From the NCBI GenBank assembly GCA_016207445.1, contig JACQPS010000039.1, forward strand, positions 1 through 24,798: DNA of 24,798 nt. The letters run 5' to 3'. Source of the DNA: Gemmatimonadota bacterium (GTDB lineage Bacteria > Gemmatimonadota > Gemmatimonadetes > Longimicrobiales > RSA9). Under the pieces are notes generated by a model. The model was given only the letters and a program-made list of their open reading frames with translations, made no database searches and was not told the origin of the DNA. Shown one piece after another: positions 15,422-24,798 of the stretch (positions within the stretch are counted from its first letter, which is position 1; the number at the start of each line of letters is the position of its first letter). Both the position numbers and the translations under genes were made by a program.

Positions 15422-15961
15422 ATGGACCGGTTCCACGGCACGACCATCGTCGCGGTCAGACACGACGGCCGCCTTGCGCTGGGCGGGGACGGCCAGGTCA
15501 CGCTGGGCGACACCGTGATGAAGAACACCGCCCAGAAGGTGCGCCGGCTCGCGGACGGTCGCATCCTGGCTGGCTTCGCCGGGTCCGTCGCCGATGCGCT
15601 CACGCTCTACACGAAATTCGAGGAGAAGCTGGTGCGCTACCCGGGCAACCTGCCCCGCGCATGCGTCGAGCTGGCCAAAGACTGGCGCAGCGACCGCTAC
15701 CTGCGCCGGCTCGAGGCCTTGCTCGCGGTCGCCGACAAGAGTCACCTCTTCGTCATCAGCGGCGATGGTCACGTGATCGAGCCGGACGACGACGCCGTCG
15801 CCGCCATTGGCAGCGGCGGTGGCTTCGCGCTCGCCGCCGCCCGTGCGCTCAAGGGACACTCGAGCCTGACCGCGCCCGAGATCGTTCGCCGCGCGCTCGA
15901 GATCGCCGGCGAAATCTGCATCTACACGAACCAGCACATCACCGTGCTGGAGCTGGAGTGA
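15422..15961 (+). CDS. hslV: ATP-dependent protease subunit HslV (ClpQ)
   Basis: HslV is the proteasome-like threonine peptidase that forms a double hexamer capped by HslU. The 179-residue product reads MDRFHGTTIVAVRHDG, then LGGDGQVTLGDTVMK, ADGRILAGFAGSVADALTL, ELAKDWRSDRYLRRLEALL and EICIYTNQHITVLELE, all strongly HslV-like. The mature N-terminus should be Thr7, so six residues (MDRFHG) must be removed, in contrast to the E. coli protein where only Met precedes the Thr. A start at 15368 would add 18 unrelated residues. The ATG at 15422 with its strong ribosome-binding site is preferred. hslU begins 12 nt downstream. Confidence 0.96.
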   Translation: MDRFHGTTIVAVRHDGRLALGGDGQVTLGDTVMKNTAQKVRRLADGRILAGFAGSVADALTLYTKFEEKLVRYPGNLPRACVELAKDWRSDRYLRRLEALLAVADKSHLFVISGDGHVIEPDDDAVAAIGSGGGFALAAARALKGHSSLTAPEIVRRALEIAGEICIYTNQHITVLELE

Positions 15962-15973
15962 ATCGACGGTTCC

Positions 15974-17526
<1,553 letters not shown>

Positions 17527-17527
<1 letters not shown>

Positions 17528-17575
17528 GGGTCAGGGGTCAGGGAGCAGGGAGCAGGGGTCAGGGATCGGGGATCA
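17527..17575 (+). repeat. Seven-unit G-rich heptamer array
   Basis: Seven consecutive 7-nt units fill 17527-17575: GGGGTCA, GGGGTCA, GGGAGCA, GGGAGCA, GGGGTCA, GGGATCG, GGGATCA. The first G is also the last base of the hslU stop codon TAG. G-runs of 3-4 separated by 3-4 nt satisfy a G-quadruplex pattern on the coding strand. Confidence 0.85.
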
Positions 17576-17629
17576 GTCGTTCGCTGGCGTTCGCATGCGC
17601 ACAGAACACCGGCAGCGCCCGGAAAACGC

Positions 17630-17664
17630 TGACCCCTAACCCCTGACCCCTGGACTGATCCCTG
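17630..17664 (-). repeat. Inverted partial copy of the heptamer array
   Basis: Read on the minus strand this gives GGGATCA, a five-base interruption (GTCCA), then GGGGTCA, GGGGTTA, GGGGTCA. It faces the array at 17527-17575 across about 55 nt, so 12-13-base segments of the two arms can pair. Confidence 0.8.
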
Positions 17665-17669
17665 CCGTT

Positions 17670-17734
17670 CGGGGAACGAGACTTGCCCGACCACCGCCGC
17701 CGCGGGTAGCTTGCCGCGGCTTTTTCGTTCCCCG
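17670..17734 (+). promoter_or_regulatory. Outer inverted repeat enclosing the terminator in the argF leader
   Basis: CGGGGAACGA (17670-17679) and TCGTTCCCCG (17725-17734) are perfectly complementary 10-base arms that enclose the terminator stem and its U-tract. It may be an operator or part of a leader RNA structure. A weak promoter pair TTGCCC (17683-17688) and TAGCTT (17707-17712, 18-nt spacer) also lies inside. Confidence 0.45.
17699..17725 (+). terminator. Intrinsic terminator upstream of argF
   Basis: GCCGCGG (17699-17705) and CCGCGGC (17714-17720) form a perfect 7-bp GC stem around an 8-nt loop, followed by TTTTT (17721-17725). It is a textbook rho-independent terminator for the hslVU transcript. 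It lies only 23 nt before the argF ATG. Confidence 0.8.
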
Positions 17735-17748
17735 GCCCGTGGGCGAAG

Positions 17749-18657
17749 ATGCGCCAGAAACGCGACTTCCTCGAGATCCCCGACTTCTCCACCGATGAGT
17801 TGTACGAGCTTCTCGCCCTCGCCCGCCGCCTGAAGCGAGGCGACTACCGCGGGCAACCGCTGGCCGGCAAGACGCTGGCCATGATCTTCGAGAAAAGCTC
17901 CACCCGCACACGCGTCTCTTTCGAGGTGGGCATGTTCCAGCTCGGAGGGCACGCCCTGTTTCTCTCCTCGCGCGACATTCAGCTCGGGCGCGGCGAGCCG
18001 ATCAAGGACATGGCACGAGTCCTCGCTCGCTACGTCGACGGCATCATGATCCGAACCTTCGACCACGGCAACGTGAAGGAGCTCGCGCACTACGCGGATG
18101 TGCCCGTGATCAACGGCCTCACCGACCTCCTCCACCCCTGCCAGGTGCTGGCCGACGTCTTCACCATCCAGGAGAACTTCGGCGAGGACCTGAGCGGCCG
18201 GAAAGTTGCTTGGGTAGGAGACGGGAACAACATGGCGAACTCGTGGCTGAACGCGGCGTACCGCTTCGGCCTCGAGCTCCGGCTGGCGTGCCCCCCCGGC
18301 TACGAGCCCGACCGGGCCCTCTTCGACCGGGCAAGAGGCGCCGCCACCGTTCGCCTGACGCACGACCCCCGCGAGGCCGTGGAGGGCGCCGACGTCGTCA
18401 ATACAGATGTTTGGGCCTCCATGGGGCAGGAGGCAGACGTCGAACAGCGACGCCGCGCTTTCCGCGGCTACTGCATCGACCCCGACCTTCTGCGCCTCGC
18501 CAGCGAGCGCGCCATCTTTCTGCACTGCCTGCCGGCGCATCGCGGCGAGGAGGTGACGGAAGAGGTGATCGAGGGGCCGAGCTCCCGCGTCTTCGACGAG
18601 GCGGAGAATCGGCTCCACGTCCAGAAGGCGTTGCTCGTGACGCTCATGGGCGCCTGA
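17749..18657 (+). CDS. argF: Ornithine carbamoyltransferase
   Basis: The enzyme makes citrulline from ornithine and carbamoyl phosphate in arginine synthesis. The 302-residue product has the carbamoyl-phosphate loop SSTRTR (50-55), HPCQ (129-132), the SMGQE ornithine motif (224-228) and HCLPAHRG (259-266). The HCLPAHRG form fits ornithine rather than N-acetylornithine carbamoyltransferase. The length is typical. No other arg genes are in the window. The ATG at 17749 follows a GGGCGAAG sequence. gcvT follows after 13 nt and is probably co-transcribed. Confidence 0.96.
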   Translation: MRQKRDFLEIPDFSTDELYELLALARRLKRGDYRGQPLAGKTLAMIFEKSSTRTRVSFEVGMFQLGGHALFLSSRDIQLGRGEPIKDMARVLARYVDGIMIRTFDHGNVKELAHYADVPVINGLTDLLHPCQVLADVFTIQENFGEDLSGRKVAWVGDGNNMANSWLNAAYRFGLELRLACPPGYEPDRALFDRARGAATVRLTHDPREAVEGADVVNTDVWASMGQEADVEQRRRAFRGYCIDPDLLRLASERAIFLHCLPAHRGEEVTEEVIEGPSSRVFDEAENRLHVQKALLVTLMGA

Positions 18658-18670
18658 GCAGGAGGAAGCC

Positions 18671-19810
18671 ATGGCCCAGGAAGCACTTCGGCAAGAGTCG
18701 GCGCCGCGCGCGCCTCGTCGCACGCCGTTATACGACGTGCACAAAGCGCTGGGCGCGAAGATCATCCCGTTCGCCGGCTTCGAGATGCCGGTGCACTATC
18801 CCTCGGGGATCGTGAGCGAGCACCGGGCGGTGCGGGAGCGAGCGGGGCTGTTCGACATCTCGCACATGGGAGAGCTGGAGGTGCGGGGGTCCGGGGCGCT
18901 GGATCTGGTGCAGTTCGTCACGACGAACGACGCCTCGCGGCTGGAGGTGGGACAGGCGCACTACTCGGTGATCTGCCAGGAGGACGGGGGCGCTCTCGAT
19001 GACTGCCTGGTGTACCGTTTTCCGGACCACTGGATGCTGGTGGTGAATGCGTCCAACCAGGTGCGGGATCGGGAATGGGTGGCGAAGTACGGGCGCCGGT
19101 TCGGCGCGCAGGTGATCGATCGGTCGGCGGACACGGCGCTGCTGGCGCTGCAGGGCCCAAAGGCGCCGCAAGTCCTGTCGCGGCTCACGCGTACGGATCT
19201 CACTGGCATCCCCTACTACCATTTCGCGCAGGGTGAGGTCGGCGGCTGTCGGGCCGTGTTGAGCCGGACCGGCTACACCGGAGAGGATGGCTTCGAACTC
19301 TATGTGGCGTCAGAAGATGCGCACAGTCTCTGGAGCCGTCTGCTCGAGGTGGGGGCGCAGGAGGAGCTGATCCCCATCGGCCTGGGCGCCCGCGACTCGC
19401 TCCGCCTGGAGATGGGCTACATCCTCTACGGCAACGACCTGGACGAGAACCACACCCCGCTCGAGGCCGGCCTCGGTTGGGTCGTGAAGCTCGACAAGGG
19501 CGACTTTCTCGGCCACGACGCCCTGGCTCGTCAGAAAGAAGAAGGCGTGCGCGAGCGGCTCGTGGGCTTCACCCTCAAGGAGCGCGGCTTCCCGCGCCAC
19601 GGCTACGAGGTCCGCTACGACGGCGAACCCGCCGGCGAGGTCACCAGCGGAATCCTCAGCCCCACGCTCGATCACGGCATCGGCATGGCCTACGTACCGA
19701 TCGAGGCCGCCAACCCGGGCACCCCGCTCGAGGTCATCATCCGCAACCGCCTGGTCCAGGCCGAAGTCGTACGCCCGCCCTTCTACCGCGAGGGCTCGCT
19801 GCGCCGCTGA
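18671..19810 (+). CDS. gcvT: Glycine cleavage system aminomethyltransferase (T protein)
   Basis: GcvT transfers the methylene group from the aminomethyl-lipoyl H protein to tetrahydrofolate and releases ammonia. The 379-residue product contains TPLYDVHKALGAKIIPFAGF, DISHMGELEVRG, the GGALDDCLVYRF folate-site segment, TGYTGEDGFELYV, ARDSLRLEMGYILYGNDLDE and the C-terminal EVTSGILSPTLDHGIGMAYV, all typical of the family. A short N-terminal tail (about 17 residues) precedes the conserved TPLYD. AGGAGGAAG lies just before the ATG. No gcvH or gcvP is in the window, so those subunits must be elsewhere. The nearby folate-using TrmFO shares the methylene-THF pool, but this is probably coincidence of location. 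Confidence 0.95.
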   Translation: MAQEALRQESAPRAPRRTPLYDVHKALGAKIIPFAGFEMPVHYPSGIVSEHRAVRERAGLFDISHMGELEVRGSGALDLVQFVTTNDASRLEVGQAHYSVICQEDGGALDDCLVYRFPDHWMLVVNASNQVRDREWVAKYGRRFGAQVIDRSADTALLALQGPKAPQVLSRLTRTDLTGIPYYHFAQGEVGGCRAVLSRTGYTGEDGFELYVASEDAHSLWSRLLEVGAQEELIPIGLGARDSLRLEMGYILYGNDLDENHTPLEAGLGWVVKLDKGDFLGHDALARQKEEGVRERLVGFTLKERGFPRHGYEVRYDGEPAGEVTSGILSPTLDHGIGMAYVPIEAANPGTPLEVIIRNRLVQAEVVRPPFYREGSLRR

Positions 19811-19896
19811 GCGGGCGACGCCGGCGACCCTTGCGGCCCGCGTCGCACCTGCCATTTTGGCGGCACCCCCGCTGCCGACAGGGGTACGTAGAGGCC

Positions 19897-20392
19897 GTGG
19901 AACCTATCCGCCTGGCCATTCTCACGATCTCGGACGGGGTCGTGCGCGGTGCGCGCGAGGACCGGAGCGGCGCTCTGGTCGCCGACTGGGCCAGGACGCG
20001 CGGGTACGCGCTCGCGGCACGCGCGACCGTGCCGGACGAGTCGGAGCGGATCGCGGCGGCGCTGGCGGGTTGGGCGGACCGCGGATCGGTCGACGTCGTG
20101 CTCACGACGGGTGGGACGGGTTTCACGGCGCGGGACGTCACGCCGGAAGCCACGCGCGCGGTGCTGGAGCGGGAAGCGCCCGGCGTGGCGGAAGCGGTGC
20201 GGGCGCGCGGCGCGGCCAGGACGCCGCACGCGTGGCTTTCGCGCGGCGTTGCGGGCGTCCGGGGCCAGACGCTGATCGTGAACCTGCCGGGGAGCCCGGG
20301 CGGCGTGCGAGATGGACTCGAGGTGCTCGAGGAGCTGCTGGAGCACGCCGTTCAACTGCTGCGAGGCATCGACACGGAGAAGCACGGGAGAG

Positions 20393-20400
<8 letters not shown>
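19897..20400 (+). CDS. mog: Molybdopterin adenylyltransferase / MoaB-Mog family protein
   Basis: Members adenylylate molybdopterin before molybdenum insertion. I set the start at GTG 19897, giving MEPIRLAILTISDGVVRG and 167 residues; the frame upstream has no better start and no homologous sequence. Key features are the ISDG start strand, the nucleotide/pterin motif TTGGTGFTARDVTPEAT and the NLPGSPGG loop near the end. The NLPGSP form is closer to Mog than to E. coli MoaB, but the two are hard to separate without alignment. Its last eight bases overlap the ATG of the sigma-54 regulator. No other molybdenum cofactor genes are present here. Confidence 0.85.
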
Positions 20401-21970
<1,570 letters not shown>

Positions 21971-22052
21971 TGGAGAAACTGCCGGCAAGAAGCCCTGGCG
22001 TCGCCCTGCATTCGGTCGCGCCTTCGGCGGCCAGCGGGGCGCGAAAAGCGGC

Positions 22053-22679
22053 TCAACCCGCCCGCGCGCGGGCCTTCGCGCGCTCGACCTCCAGCTTCGG
22101 GATGATCTGACTCCAGGCGTCGCTTTCCTGCGGGCCATAACGGACCTCGAGCGCGAGCTCGTAGTCGAGGCCCGGAGGGAAGCCGTAGATCGCCGCCTGC
22201 GTCTCCTGCTGCTGCAGACGTTGCTTGCCCCACTCGGGCGTGAGCGGCAGGATGGCGACGGCGCGCAGGACCCGGCCCTGGTGCTCGAGCTGGAGGTCCT
22301 CCGGCTGGAACACCACATCCGGCTGATAGCTGAAGAAGGAGACCAGGAAGAGCTCGACCCCCGCCGCGCCGGCCGCTCGTTCCGCCTCGATCCGCCGATT
22401 CGCGGCCAGCGCGTGCAGCCGGTCGTACGTGTCGGGCGCCGTCAGCCGGATCACGGCTTCGCTGAGCGGGGTCACCTTCACGAGCAAGGCGCCGCTGCGG
22501 AGCGAGACTGTGATCTCGTCCTGGCGCAACGTGCCGAAACCCGGCGGGACCAGCTTCGAGGTGTCCTGCGACGCCGCCGGTGCGGCCGTTCTGGCCGGCG
22601 CCGGTCCGGTCTCGGGTGCGCCCGCCGCGGGTGCACACCCCACAAGGACCGTGAGCAGCAAGGTTCCCGGTCGGCGCAA
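22053..22679 (-). CDS. Small lipoprotein of unknown function
   Basis: I do not recognise the family. I set the start at TTG (22679-22677), one base after the engB stop, because GGGGGAG lies seven bases upstream and the product then begins MRRPGTLLLTVLVGCAPAAG, a short signal peptide with lipobox LVGC (Cys15). The longer upstream reading overlaps engB and has no signal peptide at its start. The mature part (about 190 residues) opens with an Ala/Pro/Thr-rich spacer. A mixed alpha/beta domain follows, with SGALLVKVTPLSEAVIRL, a VELFLVSFFSYQPDVVF strand pair and YGFPPGLDYELALEVRYG; the end is a basic helix. It is probably anchored in the periplasm or outer membrane. Coupling to engB suggests co-expression, not necessarily a shared function. 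Confidence 0.7.
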   Translation of the reverse strand: MRRPGTLLLTVLVGCAPAAGAPETGPAPARTAAPAASQDTSKLVPPGFGTLRQDEITVSLRSGALLVKVTPLSEAVIRLTAPDTYDRLHALAANRRIEAERAAGAAGVELFLVSFFSYQPDVVFQPEDLQLEHQGRVLRAVAILPLTPEWGKQRLQQQETQAAIYGFPPGLDYELALEVRYGPQESDAWSQIIPKLEVERAKARARAG

Positions 22680-22680
22680 C

Positions 22681-23304
22681 TCACTCTCCCCCTTGGCGCA
22701 GCAGGTCCTCCAGGCACCCCAGCAGGACGTCGCGGCCTTCTCCGGTGCGCGCGGAGAACGGCACGATCTGCTCCTCATCCACGTCCAGAGCTTCCACGAT
22801 CCCGGCCAGCATTTTCTGGCGGTCGGAAGCCTTGAGCTTGTCCACCTTGGTGAGCGCGAAGAGCGTGGGCAAGCCCTGTCCGGCCAGATACTGCATCATG
22901 CGGCGATCTTCCGTTGTCGGTCCCTGCCGGGCATCGATGAGCTGAACCACGCCCCGCAGCTCCGGTGTGCCGGAAAGATAACGCTCGATGAGCGGCCGCC
23001 AGCGCTGGCGGACCTCCAGGGGCACGTGCGCGAAGCCGTAGCCCGGCAGGTCTACGAGGTAGAAGTCGAAGTCGCCGCCGCGGCTCCCCACCGCCCGCAC
23101 CAGATAGAAGTGGATCTGCTGCGTGCGGCCGGGCGTCACGGATACGTGCGCGATCGGCGAGCGCGTCCGGCCGAGCAGCCGGTTGATGAGACTGGACTTT
23201 CCGACGTTCGAACGGCCCGCGAACGCCACCTGTGGCAGCCGCCCCGGCGGCGGAGCGCCCGGCCGAGCGACCATACCCGCGAATTCGACCGCCTGGATCT
23301 TCAC
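22681..23304 (-). CDS. engB: Ribosome biogenesis GTPase EngB (YihA/YsxC)
   Basis: EngB is a small GTPase needed for late assembly of the large ribosomal subunit. The 207-residue product has G1 AGRSNVGKSS, the TPGRTQQIHFYL switch region, G3 DLPGYGFA, G4 TKVD and G5-like FSART. I chose GTG at 23304-23302, giving MKIQAVEFAGMVARPG; this places the AGRSN loop 28 residues in, the same as in Bacillus YsxC by my recollection of that sequence. An alternative GTG at 23349 overlaps the clpX stop (GTGA) and would add 15 residues. It is the third gene of a clpP-clpX-engB-lipoprotein run, an order also seen near clpX/lon-engB in Bacillus. Confidence 0.93.
   Translation of the reverse strand: MKIQAVEFAGMVARPGAPPPGRLPQVAFAGRSNVGKSSLINRLLGRTRSPIAHVSVTPGRTQQIHFYLVRAVGSRGGDFDFYLVDLPGYGFAHVPLEVRQRWRPLIERYLSGTPELRGVVQLIDARQGPTTEDRRMMQYLAGQGLPTLFALTKVDKLKASDRQKMLAGIVEALDVDEEQIVPFSARTGEGRDVLLGCLEDLLRQGGE
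22686..22692 (-). promoter_or_regulatory. Ribosome-binding site supporting the TTG start of the small lipoprotein
   Basis: On the minus strand GGGGGAG ends six bases before the TTG start codon, inside the last codons of engB. This good spacing is the main reason for choosing TTG. Confidence 0.55.
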
Positions 23305-23345
23305 CCGAACCGCCAGACGCGTCTGGGTGCGGGCGGGCGGGAGGC

Positions 23346-24584
<1,239 letters not shown>

Positions 24585-24644
24585 GAGGCAACGTCTGGCT
24601 ACGAGGGGAAGCCGGCCCCGAGCACCGGCGCCTGGGGCGTGAGG

Positions 24645-24675
24645 CTCCACGAAATGGCGCAGCCATTTCGTGGAG
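24645..24675. repeat. Perfect 14-bp inverted repeat between clpP and clpX
   Basis: CTCCACGAAATGGC (24645-24658) and GCCATTTCGTGGAG (24662-24675) are perfectly complementary around a 3-nt loop. No T-run follows on either strand. It is more AT-rich than its surroundings and lies 11 bases past the clpP stop. It could be a dispersed palindromic element, an mRNA processing/stability hairpin, or a protein-binding site. Confidence 0.75.
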
Positions 24676-24686
24676 GCCTCGAGTCG

Positions 24687-24798
24687 CTACCGTTCCTGCT
24701 TGTGATCCCGGCTGACCTCGACCACCTCGCCCTTGTGCGAGACCACGTGGTCGATAATGCCGTACTCCTTCGCCTCGAGCGGACTCATGAACCGGTCC
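24687..24798 (-). CDS. clpP: ATP-dependent Clp protease proteolytic subunit ClpP, C-terminal end only
   Basis: On the minus strand the last 36 codons read DRFMSPLEAKEYGIIDHVV, then SHKGEVVEVSRDHKQER and a TAG stop at 24689-24687. The DRFMSxxEAKEYGxID motif is the conserved C-terminal handle region of ClpP serine peptidase. The Ser-His part of the active site lies outside the window. Its position just upstream of clpX in the same direction matches the usual clpP-clpX operon. Confidence 0.93.
   Translation of the reverse strand, partial: DRFMSPLEAKEYGIIDHVVSHKGEVVEVSRDHKQER

Noticed and set aside
21971..22052. Search for a terminator between the convergent sigma-54 regulator and the small lipoprotein
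   Set aside because: Only a 4-bp stem followed by TTTT is seen on the minus strand; too weak to call.

Overview
The window is GC-rich bacterial DNA that is almost fully coding, with 21 protein genes (two cut by the window edges) and no tRNA, rRNA, CRISPR array or transposase that I can see. The gene set and order (a pilMNOPQ operon followed by an Ig-like lipoprotein, topA-trmFO-xerC-hslV-hslU, sigma-54 regulators, many GTG/TTG starts) suggest a diderm, non-proteobacterial lineage. Gemmatimonadota is my best guess; this is inference from gene content and composition, not a database result.

Region 1 (1-8980, + strand) is a type IV pilus block. It opens with the 3' part of a PilX-like minor pilin/assembly protein. 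A short gap with a TTGACA box follows, then the tightly packed pilM-pilN-pilO-pilP-pilQ alignment and secretin operon. Only 27 nt after pilQ lies a 1112-residue lipoprotein with several Ig-like modules and a beta-propeller-like C-terminal half. An intrinsic terminator (UUCG-capped hairpin) closes the block.

Region 2 (8905-17527, + strand) is a housekeeping run: aroC and aroK (the two shikimate-pathway genes here), then topA, trmFO, xerC, hslV and hslU. The last five are in the order familiar from the Bacillus topA-trmFO-xerC(codV)-clpQ-clpY cluster. Genes overlap or are separated by a few bases, so they are probably co-transcribed and translationally coupled.

Region 3 (17527-17748) is the main non-coding element. 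It is a seven-unit G-rich heptamer array starting exactly after the hslU stop, an inverted partial copy about 55 nt later, and then a strong intrinsic terminator nested inside a second inverted repeat just upstream of argF.

Region 4 (17749-21970, + strand) holds argF, gcvT, a Mog/MoaB-type molybdopterin gene and a sigma-54-dependent regulator whose receiver-like domain has lost its phospho-aspartate.

Region 5 (22053-24798, - strand) converges on region 4: clpP (C-terminus only), clpX, engB and a small lipoprotein of unknown function that starts with TTG one base after the engB stop. A perfect 14-bp inverted repeat sits between clpP and clpX.

Most of the window is conserved housekeeping. The less ordinary parts are the pilQ-linked propeller lipoprotein, an EF-hand-type loop inside PilQ, the G-rich repeat element, the terminator-in-leader arrangement before aroC and argF, the HslV propeptide with the enlarged HslU, and the clpP-clpX palindrome. 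I did not find anything I would confidently call a new defence or mobile system.
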